A DNA stretch of 11,000 nucleotides, from positions 208,163-219,162 of the forward strand of contig CAJNDS010002543.1 of the NCBI GenBank assembly GCA_905221605.1, given 5' to 3'. The first letter of the stretch is position 1, and each line of letters opens with the position of its first letter. The notes under the pieces are model-generated. The model was given only the letters and a program-made list of their open reading frames with translations. It was not told where the DNA came from and searched no databases. Below, one piece after another: positions 6,327 through 11,000 of the stretch. The position numbers and the translations under genes are program-made. Origin of the DNA: Symbiodinium natans. Lineage: Eukaryota; Sar; Dinophyceae; Suessiales; Symbiodiniaceae.

Positions 6327-6515
6327 AGGTTCCAATTTGGTCTGCAAGATGTTGCAGCTGTACAGATGCCAGGCGTCCCCAAAAAAGACCTTACAAAGAC
6401 CATGTTTGGGATTCCTGCGACGTTCCTACATGCATTTTTAGGGCTAGATCGTTCCCTCGAATCCTTGGCTCAAGGTCTTCGGAAGGTCAATGGCGAAGGC
6501 CCCTACCATGCTTAA
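6327..6515 (+). pseudogene. Open segment, coding-like, unknown protein
   Basis: A 62-codon stop-to-stop frame ending in TAA at 6513, with QDVAAVQMPGVPKKDLTKTM followed by FGIPATFLHAFLGLDRSLES. It has regular hydrophobic spacing typical of real protein. Upstream, frame 2 from 6290 (MYANTGAHGQMLEVPIW) may be its continuation after a frameshift; downstream, the frame at 6490-6729 (PLPFEKGLQRWHSGLKAMTS) may follow. Possibly one gene broken several times. No family recognised. Confidence 0.35.
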
Positions 6516-6729
6516 AGCATGGATGGTTTGCCAACGGCATCCTGACACTCCCAAGAGCTGTCGGCTCGGTCCCCTCCCATTCGAGAAAGGACTGCAAAGG
6601 TGGCACAGTGGGCTGAAGGCCATGACGTCCCTGTCAACTAATTCTGATAAAACCGAGAGTCCTAGAGCTCAGAGACTTCAAGCTTCAAGGTCTCAGGAAA
6701 CAGATCCGTCACTCGGCACACCAGCTTGA
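6490..6729 (+). pseudogene. Open segment at the end of the decayed region
   Basis: A 79-codon frame from ATG 6490 to TGA 6727, overlapping the previous segment by 26 bases in another frame. The middle reads LGPLPFEKGLQRWHSGLKAM, and the end is Ser/Thr/Arg-rich. It is followed at once by a C12 tract. It may be the 3' end of the broken gene. Confidence 0.28.
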
Positions 6730-6740
6730 TGCGCCTTTCT

Positions 6741-6752
6741 CCCCCCCCCCCC
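6741..6752 (+). repeat. Poly-C tract (C12)
   Basis: Twelve C residues, preceded by CTTTCT and followed by TGCCTCCTGCAGG, which would make an acceptable pyrimidine tract and acceptor (CCTCCTGCAG|G). No exon beyond it was convincing. Confidence 0.85.
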
Positions 6753-7216
6753 TGCCTCCTGCAGGAGACGCTGGAGTCAAATCGAGCCAGAGTCGCAAAG
6801 TCACTGTAGCCGCTAGCCGCAAACAGTCAAAGCAACAACCACTCATCTCTGAACCGCCCTTTTCCCCATAAACGACCCAATTAGAGCTAAAGAAGGCCTT
6901 CTTATGGGTGAGTTCTTGTAAACAGGGGTTTAAGATCTTGGGTCTTGGGAAGCATCGAGTTGTAGTGCTTGTTGGGTTTAGGGCTCAGGGCCCCGGGTCA
7001 AAGGCACCTGTCTGCCAACCCCAAGTAAACACAACCCCTGATTTAGACTCGAACCACCTTAAACTCCACACCTACACGCCGAGCTCGCTCCCTGTGGGGC
7101 AACAAAGTTGGGACATGAATGCTGGGCATCAAGCGGACCCCCAGTGAAGGCCCGAAGGCCCTGACAAGGCGAGCCCCACAAATTGCTCAGTATGTTGATG
7201 CTCGATGGTGCTCCAA
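6753..7216. other. Stretch with no supported gene
   Basis: Only a 79-codon + frame (6908-7147) rich in Gly, Pro and Gln, without recognisable motifs. A two-unit degenerate telomere-like fragment (GGGTTTAGGGCTCAGGG, about 6974-6990) lies inside it. Confidence 0.4.
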
Positions 7217-7217
7217 T

Positions 7218-7256
7218 CCCTAAACCCTAAACCCTAAACCCTGAACCCTAAACCCT
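7218..7256 (-). repeat. Interstitial telomere-type array, C-rich
   Basis: About five CCCTAAA units with one CCCTGAA variant. It runs directly into the nine-base variant block at 7252-7369. Confidence 0.93.
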
Positions 7257-7369
7257 ATGAACCCTATGAACCCTATAAACCCTATAAACCCTTTAAACCC
7301 TTTAAACCCTTTAAACCCTTTAAACCCTTTAAACCCTTTAAACCCTTTAAACCCTTTAAACCCTTTAAG
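7252..7369 (-). repeat. Nine-base satellite derived from the telomere repeat
   Basis: The seven-base CCCTAAA unit changes in steps: CCCTATGAA (x2), CCCTATAAA (x2), then CCCTTTAAA about nine times. Because the unit is 9 bp and has no stop in this frame, it reads as repeated Asn-Pro-Leu, which is a by-product and not evidence of a protein. The order of variants looks like a record of local expansion. Confidence 0.92.
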
Positions 7370-7380
7370 CCCCAAACGAG

Positions 7381-7490
7381 CGTTGAGTCTGCGCCTCTAT
7401 GCCTGCGAGTTCGCGCAGAGCACCGTGGCAGACGACTTTTGTGCGTCTCTCCATCTCTCAGTCTTCCCGCGGAGCATGGAGCCGCCTGGG
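7381..7490 (+). CDS. Candidate exon sandwiched between opposite arrays
   Basis: A GC-rich 110-nt segment between CCCAAACGAG and the donor CCTGGG|GTCTAGGG. The frame reads LSLRLYACEFAQSTVADDFC then ASLHLSVFPRSMEPPG, which is strongly protein-like. The donor is the first bases of the G-rich array at 7492, and the C-rich block ends 11 bases upstream. It ends in phase 0, matching the exon at 7589. The acceptor is poor in pyrimidines; the 5' limit is therefore approximate. Confidence 0.45.
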
Positions 7491-7491
7491 G

Positions 7492-7554
7492 TCTAGGGTT
7501 TAGGGTTTAGGGTTTAGGGTTTGGGGTTTGGGGTTTAGGGTTTAGGGTTTAGGG
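7492..7554 (+). repeat. Interstitial telomere-type array, G-rich
   Basis: Nine units of TTTAGGG with TTTGGGG variants near the middle, starting one base after the proposed donor at 7491. With the acceptor at 7588 it would be the first two thirds of a 98-nt intron. Confidence 0.95.
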
Positions 7555-7588
7555 ACTATATGTCCCTGAAGCACTGCGTGCGACTCAG

Positions 7589-7695
7589 GTGGTTGGGGTT
7601 CCAAGAGAGGCGAAGCATTTTGGGATCGGGCGCGGGGCTCCCACGGCCTGCAGCTCCTGCTGCATCTCCGGGATCCTCAAATGTAGCCGTCCTGG
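7589..7695 (+). CDS. Candidate exon, Cys-rich, between two G-rich arrays
   Basis: Between the acceptor GCGACTCAG|GTGG and a GC donor CCTGG|GCTTAGGG. In phase with the previous exon it reads VVGVPREAKHFGIGRGAPTA followed by CSSCCISGILKCSRP, with five Cys in 12 residues. A second frame (Pro/Ala-rich) is also open. The donor GC is the first bases of the next array. It ends in phase 2, which fits the exon at 7757. Confidence 0.42.
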
Positions 7696-7749
7696 GCTTA
7701 GGGTTTAGGGTTTAGGGTTTGGGGTTTAGGGTTTAGGGTTTAGGGTTTA
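7696..7749 (+). repeat. Interstitial telomere-type array, G-rich
   Basis: Seven to eight units with one TTTGGGG variant and an initial CTTAGGG. It fills nearly all of a candidate 61-nt intron (7696-7756: GC ... CTGAAAG). Confidence 0.95.
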
Positions 7750-7756
7750 CTGAAAG

Positions 7757-7850
7757 GGTCGACGAGGCGCAAGTGTGTCGGGCTGCTGCGCTAAAGTGGT
7801 GGCTTTGGCGCACATGTCGCTGGAAGCCTGGCTGCAACACTTGCACATAG
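7757..7850 (+). CDS. Candidate exon following a 61-nt array intron
   Basis: After TTTACTGAAAG|G the phase from the previous exon gives VDEAQVCRAAALKWWLWRTC followed by RWKPGCNTCT and a TAG at 7848. It is Trp/Cys-rich. Three exons in a row (7381, 7589, 7757) keep compatible phases across two array introns. Another + frame here (7775-7996, MSLEAWLQHLHIGHTNSGC) is also plausible, so the frame is not settled. Confidence 0.38.
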
Positions 7851-7931
7851 GGCACACGAATTCGGGATGTCTGCGCCTTTTTTTCACACCGCCTACATTG
7901 CGGTCACGAAATTTGTTCATGCCTGGCAGGC

Positions 7932-8144
7932 TTGGAGAGGGCCTCTTCGAAGCCAAGATCAAATGCCAAGGGAGAGGACTTCGACCGAAGCGTTGATGTT
8001 CAACCAACAAGAGCCCTAATCTACAATCCCCGAAACCTTGTAACATTGGTAGACAATCCTGGCCTCGTAAGGCCACAGAAGAGGCGAAGGCCCTCTCTGC
8101 AACTTCAGGACCTGTCGCAGATTCAGGCTGTGGAGCTTGTGTAG
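7932..8144 (+). CDS. Open + frame, unknown protein
   Basis: A 70-codon frame to TAG at 8142. The part VDVQPTRALIYNPRNLVTLV then DNPGLVRPQKRRRPSL looks protein-like; the end is Gln/Leu-rich (QLQDLSQIQAVELV). The initial codon is TTG, so the true start would be an upstream acceptor. A 154-codon minus frame (7747-8211) covers the same DNA; which strand is coding is not certain. Confidence 0.27.
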   Translation: MERASSKPRSNAKGEDFDRSVDVQPTRALIYNPRNLVTLVDNPGLVRPQKRRRPSLQLQDLSQIQAVELV

Positions 8145-8176
8145 GCATGCCGCTGGACTGGATGAGACCGGCAACA

Positions 8177-8269
8177 TACCAGGACGGGCTATTAGGCCTC
8201 AAAATCCTCACAACAAGCCCGAAAAAGGGCCTTTTAAGGGATTGTAGGGTATACTAGCCCATCCTGGTA
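8177..8269. mobile_element. MITE-like palindromic element
   Basis: A 93-bp element with 17-base inverted ends: TACCAGGACGGGCTATT on the left and, reverse-complemented, TACCAGGATGGGCTAGT on the right (15 of 17 identical). The interior has TTAAGGGATTGTAG, which resembles the reverse complement of the interior of the element at 8755. No target duplication was seen and there is no coding capacity. Confidence 0.6.
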
Positions 8270-8529
8270 GCGTGAGTCACATGTTGTGAGAAGGCCATGA
8301 CCTGATTGCAGGAGTGTTGACTCTGTGGGGGCAGAGGTCCGAACGCAAAGAAGGAGAATGTTGCGAGGCGGGGGCATGTGTGATTCTGTCCTTGCGGGGG
8401 AAGACTTGGCAGAGGACGGAGTGCCCCCTTCGTGTGGCGCCTGCCTCTTGCAATGCCGATCAGCCTGCTGTAGGCTGCTGCTTTCGCTGAAGAGCCAACT
8501 TCAATCTATTCGTTTGCCCAATTTGTGGA
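8270..8529. other. Weak open frame only
   Basis: A 72-codon + frame (8325-8543, GTG start) is Cys/Leu-rich (CGACLLQCRSACCRLLLSLK) and runs into the array. A possible donor (AATTT|GTGGAA) lies just before the array, but its phase does not fit the next exon. Not called as a gene. Confidence 0.3.
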
Positions 8530-8530
8530 A

Positions 8531-8569
8531 CCCTAAACCCTAAACCCTAGACCCTAAACCCTAAACCCT
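8531..8569 (-). repeat. Interstitial telomere-type array, C-rich
   Basis: Five to six CCCTAAA units with one CCCTAGA variant, about 40 bases upstream of the acceptor at 8608-8609. Confidence 0.95.
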
Positions 8570-8609
8570 CAAAACGTTGCACATGAACCCAAGCATCCTA
8601 AGACACCAG

Positions 8610-8691
8610 GCATTTGAGACCCTGCCTGAGAGGCTGACACCACTCGCCGTGACAAGCCCGGTGACACCCGGCCAACACGCACCTTTAGCAG
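8610..8691 (+). CDS. Candidate exon sandwiched between opposite arrays
   Basis: An 82-nt segment between GACACCAG|GCA and the donor TTAGCAG|GTTTAGGG. It reads AFETLPERLTPLAVTSPVTP then GQHAPLA plus one base. The donor is the first unit of the array at 8692, and CAG|GTTTAG is a fair 5' splice site. The upstream array is C-rich and the downstream one G-rich. One of the clearest examples of the layout in this window. Family unknown. Confidence 0.45.
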
Positions 8692-8752
8692 GTTTAGGGT
8701 TTAGGGTTTAGGGTTTAGGGTTTAGGGTTTAGGGTTTAGGGTTTAGGGTTTA
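8692..8752 (+). repeat. Interstitial telomere-type array, G-rich, perfect
   Basis: Eight exact TTTAGGG units plus TTTA, the least decayed G-rich array in the window, starting at the proposed donor of exon 8610-8691 and running to 2 bases before the palindromic element at 8755. Confidence 0.97.
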
Positions 8753-8754
8753 AT

Positions 8755-8854
8755 TTGGGATGTTCCCCCTTATACTCACAGTCCTAGTAGGTTTTAGAAT
8801 AGGGGGTACTACAATCCCTCTTAAGGACTGCTAGTGTAAGGGGGAACATCCCAA
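8755..8854. mobile_element. MITE-like element with about 31-bp inverted ends
   Basis: A 100-bp element. The left arm TTGGGATGTTCCCCCTTATA and the reverse complement of the right arm TTGGGATGTTCCCCCTTACA continue to CAGTCCT with few mismatches over about 31 bases. It abuts the array at 8692-8752. No target duplication is obvious. The left arm contains a pyrimidine tract and CACAG that could act as a 3' splice site for the intron opened at 8692. Confidence 0.7.
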
Positions 8855-8903
8855 CCAAGGGATCTTAATCAAGTCAGTAACGTTTAAGGATTTATAGGGG
8901 CCT

Positions 8904-9290
8904 TTGGGGGCGAAGGCTGGTACATACAGGCATCGTATGCGTCTGCCATGCAAGGCCATCTCAAGGTTCTCAGCTACACTCACGGGGTTCACAAACATAA
9001 ACAGTGATTCCAAAACATTGCGAAAACTGTACATGTTACACCGGTGCATGAAGCGAATCCGCCGTAGGCTTCGTAGCAATTATTCGTCTCTTGCTTGCTC
9101 GTCTTCTGTGTCTAGGCTTTGGCTTGATACAAGACCTGGTCTTGAAGCCAGGCGGTCCATCCTTCTGCAAGCCTTGACAACAAAAAAATGCATCGAAGGA
9201 ACGAGAAATACTGCTTCCTTAACATGCTTCCGCAAACAGCGAGCTTCCGTGAATGCCTCCGTGAGCTTGCACCACCGTTACTCGAGCTAG
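8904..9290 (+). CDS. Open + frame, basic, unknown protein
   Basis: A 128-codon frame starting at TTG, so probably entered by splicing. It contains KAISRFSATLTGFTNINSDS, then a basic KTLRKLYMLHRCMKRIRRRLR segment split here as KTLRKLYMLHRCM and KRIRRRL. From about 9150 another frame (see 9146-9364) looks better. A minus frame (8831-9079) is antisense to it. No family recognised. Confidence 0.3.
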   Translation: MGAKAGTYRHRMRLPCKAISRFSATLTGFTNINSDSKTLRKLYMLHRCMKRIRRRLRSNYSSLACSSSVSRLWLDTRPGLEARRSILLQALTTKKCIEGTRNTASLTCFRKQRASVNASVSLHHRYSS

Positions 9291-9364
9291 TGCACAAAAG
9301 TAATCAGACTAGATACAGGCACCCAAAGTGGCCCCTCCATGGAACTCCAGATCCGCCGCAGTAA
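9146..9364 (+). CDS. Open + frame, unknown protein
   Basis: Open for 72 codons; ATG at 9188 gives 58 codons to TAA 9362. It reads MHRRNEKYCFLNMLPQTASF followed by RECLRELAPPLLELVHKSNQ, with a good helix-like leucine pattern and a Pro-rich end. It overlaps the 8904 frame in another phase, so a frameshift or intron near 9150-9170 would join the two. Confidence 0.35.
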   Translation, partial: SQAVHPSASLDNKKMHRRNEKYCFLNMLPQTASFRECLRELAPPLLELVHKSNQTRYRHPKWPLHGTPDPPQ

Positions 9365-9463
9365 TCCCAAACTCCTGCATCTGACTTTCATTTAAACTAC
9401 CTAACTATAGGACCCCAAGCTCCGCATCGAGAACTGTCCGCCTTCACACCCTACCCCTGGAAG

Positions 9464-9536
9464 CCCTAAACCCTAAACCCTAAACCCTAAACCCTAAACC
9501 CTAAACCCTAAACCCTAAACCCTAACTTTCCGAGAC
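9464..9536 (-). repeat. Interstitial telomere-type array, C-rich, near perfect
   Basis: About ten CCCTAAA units without change, ending CCCTAAC. The candidate acceptor GACACGTAG|GCA follows 6 bases later. Confidence 0.97.
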
Positions 9537-9542
9537 ACGTAG

Positions 9543-9601
9543 GCAGTGTCGCCGGGCACGGTGCTGAAGAGCGGGGCCGTAAGGTGGCGACTGGGGCCCC
9601 G
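9543..9601 (+). CDS. Candidate exon sandwiched between opposite arrays
   Basis: A 59-nt GC-rich segment between ACACGTAG|GCA and the donor CCCCG|GTAGAT. It reads AVSPGTVLKSGAVRWRLGP plus two bases. It ends in phase 2 and joins in frame to the exon at 9678 as ...RLGPR EEWGMG. Array C-rich upstream, G-rich downstream. Confidence 0.43.
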
Positions 9602-9614
9602 GTAGATCCTAGGC

Positions 9615-9650
9615 TTTTAGGGTTTTGGGTTTAGGGTCTAGGGTTTAGGG
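9615..9650 (+). repeat. Interstitial telomere-type array, G-rich, degenerate
   Basis: TTTTAGGG, TTTTGGG, TTTAGGG, TCTAGGG and TTTAGGG units, inside the candidate intron 9602-9677. Confidence 0.9.
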
Positions 9651-9677
9651 CTTTGGGAGACGGTGAGTTTTCTTCAG

Positions 9678-9852
9678 GGAAGAGTGGGGGATGGGTGAAA
9701 TTGCGAGGTTGCAACTGAATTCACCCAACCTGTTCACGAAATTGGGATGCAACGAACAGCAGCGATCTTCTTGCGCCGTGGCGCTCGATGTGGTTCATCT
9801 CCACCACGAAAATGGTGCCATCATCTGGGTCGTAGCCCTCTGTGCAGTTTGA
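9678..9852 (+). CDS. Candidate exon, unknown protein
   Basis: After an excellent acceptor (GAGTTTTCTTCAG|G) the phase inherited from 9543-9601 gives 57 codons to TGA at 9850: EEWGMGEIARLQLNSPNLFT, later SSCAVALDVVHLHHENGAII and WVVALCAV. It has the best combination of splice signal, phase and composition in the window. The antisense frame at 9730-9881 also looks protein-like, but it lacks comparable signals. The 3' end may be a donor before the stop. Family unknown. Confidence 0.48.
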
Positions 9853-10099
9853 GGCGCCAAGGTCGCGCACCAGGCCCCATCCTCGCAGTAAAGGCTTCGC
9901 TTAAAATTTATGAGTGGCCTTTTAATCTGGAGATCGGCTACTGTCACAGCAACATAGCTGCGAGAGTTGTGCAAGTACACACACACATACGACATACCTG
10001 TAGAAATACAACACAACATATCCATGTTTTTGTTTTTGCCCTTGCCTGCCGTCCCCACCACCCCCTAACCGCACACGCAGCCAGCCCCCTAGGCCCCAG

Positions 10100-10210
10100 G
10101 CTCAGCAGAACTTCGTCCGGGACATTCGTCGCCTCAGCAGCCGTGAATATCACCTGCGCAGCACAAGGAAACATTTGCCCCACTACTTGGCAGAGCATGT
10201 TCTTCAATAA
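10100..10210 (+). CDS. Candidate exon, unknown protein
   Basis: After GGCCCCAG|GCT a frame of 36 codons reads AQQNFVRDIRRLSSREYHLR then STRKHLPHYLAEHVLQ and stops at TAA 10208. It is strongly helix-like and basic. A second + frame, part of the 167-codon frame starting at 9747, is also open across it (VNITCAAQGNICPTTWQSM), as is a minus frame. The AG|GC acceptor matches those at 1650, 2466, 3238, 8610 and 9543. Confidence 0.38.
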   Translation, partial: AQQNFVRDIRRLSSREYHLRSTRKHLPHYLAEHVLQ

Positions 10211-10246
10211 GCCAAAGAGGTATTTAAAAGTCACAAAGGGCCCTGG

Positions 10247-10489
10247 ATGAGCGAGTGGTACATGCATGTATGCCTGTTTGCGCAACCTTTGCTGAAAATA
10301 TGGCAACCATCCGCTTGCACATGCACGCCGACAGTTGGGTCCGGCTTGTTTTGGCGGCACGGCCCTGAGTGGATGGATTTGGCTTGCAAGTGTGTGCTCA
10401 ACCGAAAACACGGGCGTTTCAAATGGCTCACAGAACTCCTACCTTCCACTGGCAATCTTATTCTGCTCGCAAGCAAAGTCCGTCTATGA
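10247..10489 (+). CDS. ATG-started + frame, unknown protein
   Basis: A true ATG opens 80 codons to TGA at 10487: MSEWYMHVCLFAQPLLKIWQ at the start, later GLFWRHGPEWMDLACKCVLN and FKWLTELLPSTGNLILLASK. Trp- and Leu-rich, with a possible hydrophobic start. The same frame is open again from 10490 to 10705. A consensus-like donor (ATGAT|GTGAGT) sits right after the TGA, so the stop may be removed by splicing in another phase. Family unknown. Confidence 0.4.
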   Translation: MSEWYMHVCLFAQPLLKIWQPSACTCTPTVGSGLFWRHGPEWMDLACKCVLNRKHGRFKWLTELLPSTGNLILLASKVRL

Positions 10490-10708
10490 TGTGAGTATCG
10501 GGTTGGGGTAAGGTGGCGCGATACAAGTCTGGCCGGCTTGTTGACCTTACCAAAACCTCTTCCCGACTACACTTTAAGCGCACGGATGTCTAGTTTTGAT
10601 GCCAAAGCTTGCAGGCCGGACTTTTGTGACGATACATGTGGTAACTACTTGTGCATGATGCAGTATGCACCAAACTCACCAAACCCAACGGTTCTTCGCC
10701 GCATGTGA
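10490..10708 (+). CDS. Candidate exon, Cys-rich, same frame as 10247-10489
   Basis: Continues the previous frame beyond the TGA: 72 codons, with ATG at 10586 giving MSSFDAKACRPDFCDDTCGN then YLCMMQYAPNSPNPTVLRRM. Four Cys in the pattern C-x4-C-x3-C-x4-C could bind metal or form disulfides, but no known domain was identified. GTGAGC at 10705 and GCATGT at 10701 are possible donors; the latter fits the phase of the exon at 10769. Confidence 0.37.
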   Translation, partial: CEYRVGVRWRDTSLAGLLTLPKPLPDYTLSARMSSFDAKACRPDFCDDTCGNYLCMMQYAPNSPNPTVLRRM

Positions 10709-10768
10709 GCCTACCACCGCCCTCTCGCACATCTGGAACTCGGCACTGCCTGATCTCCCTGTCCCCAG

Positions 10769-11000
10769 GCGCCAACGTTGACTTCGCCTGCGATGCGCTC
10801 ACTTCACTTCCTGAAGTGAAGTCCACTAGGGGTGCAAGGGGTAGATGGACGCATCAGCACAGGCGTTTCCACGTTCACAGGCTTCCAATCGAGGACTGTT
10901 TCCTTTCAGACCCGAGGGCCGGGGTTTTCAGCATCCCCAATCGTGTGCGAAAAAACAAAAATGATCGCATAAGCAGGGCACTTTTGTATCAGACCCTGTC
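10769..11000 (+). CDS. Candidate exon running off the window, unknown protein
   Basis: After a good acceptor (CTCCCTGTCCCCAG|GC) the frame stays open for 76 codons to the end of the window with no stop. It contains ANVDFACDALTSLPEVKSTR, then a His/Arg-rich part (RWTHQHRRFHVHRLPIEDCF), and GVFSIPNRVRKNKNDRISRA. Basic overall. Because it has no end in the window its length is unknown. Family unknown. Confidence 0.42.
10801..10822. repeat. Perfect 10-bp palindrome with 2-base loop
   Basis: ACTTCACTTC, CT, GAAGTGAAGT: a perfect inverted repeat inside the candidate exon at 10769. With only two loop bases it would form a cruciform more readily than an RNA hairpin. No T-run follows, so it is not a terminator. 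Confidence 0.8.

Noticed and set aside
7257-7380. Repeated Asn-Pro-Leu protein
   Set aside because: By-product of a 9-bp satellite lacking stops in that frame; no splice or start evidence.
7747-8211. 154-codon minus frame with a CPMCKCC motif
   Set aside because: It starts within a palindromic element and its stop is supplied by a telomere array; + frames over the same DNA are at least as plausible.
9730-9894. Minus-strand exon (50-55 codons) with a possible GC-AG intron to 10046-10153
   Set aside because: Attractive composition, but the + strand has better splice signals, consistent phases and the same direction as its neighbours. Kept only as a caution.
1-11000. A chromosome end or assembly of true telomere
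   Set aside because: Arrays are short, in both orientations, and separated by unique DNA; none is terminal in the window.
1-11000. CRISPR array, operon or prokaryotic origin
   Set aside because: Repeats are simple telomere-type or microsatellite units without spacers of constant length; no ribosome binding sites or compact genes.

Overview
The window looks like nuclear DNA of a protist, most likely a dinoflagellate or close alveolate relative. About 17 separate short arrays of the Arabidopsis-type telomere repeat (TTTAGGG on +, CCCTAAA on -) lie inside unique sequence. There are TG/AC, trinucleotide and poly-C microsatellites and several short palindromic elements. No operons, Shine-Dalgarno sites, rRNA, tRNA or CRISPR are seen. 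Coding sequence seems cut into short exons (27 to about 230 nt) with GT and GC donors and acceptors mostly of the AG|G type, a style known from dinoflagellates. The taxon is an inference; no protein family was recognised.

Layout. 1-870: microsatellites and otherwise featureless DNA. 877-1690: small candidate exons separated by telomere-type arrays. 1821-1930: a MITE-like palindrome. 2361-2569: two candidate exons split by a 59-nt stretch that is half telomere repeat. 2548-2680: a second palindromic element. 3101-3348: candidate exons around a 134-nt intron-like stretch holding another array. 3446-4423: a + frame of about 325 codons with one TAG. 4495-5186: four candidate exons alternating with three arrays, plus a second copy of the first MITE family. 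5157-6729: a + strand region whose open frames follow one another with stops and frame changes, probably a decayed or heavily split gene. 7218-7850: the largest array cluster, including a 9-bp variant block, with three candidate exons between the arrays. 8177-8269 and 8755-8854: two more palindromic elements. 8610-8691 and 9543-9601: exons each sandwiched between a C-rich and a G-rich array. 9678-11000: exon-like + frames, the last running off the window.

Main idea. The arrays are not scattered at random. In the direction of the candidate genes (+), G-rich arrays begin at or just after a 5' splice site, and C-rich arrays lie upstream of a 3' splice site. The repeat carries a usable donor (AGG|GTTTAG) in one orientation and a branch-point-like CTAAAC in a pyrimidine context in the other. 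This suggests introns built from, or invaded by, telomere repeats. Several exons are flanked by arrays that are reverse complements of each other. Reading frames were followed by eye, and in this kind of DNA more than one frame can look protein-like, so single exons carry low to moderate confidence; the recurrence of the layout is the stronger evidence.
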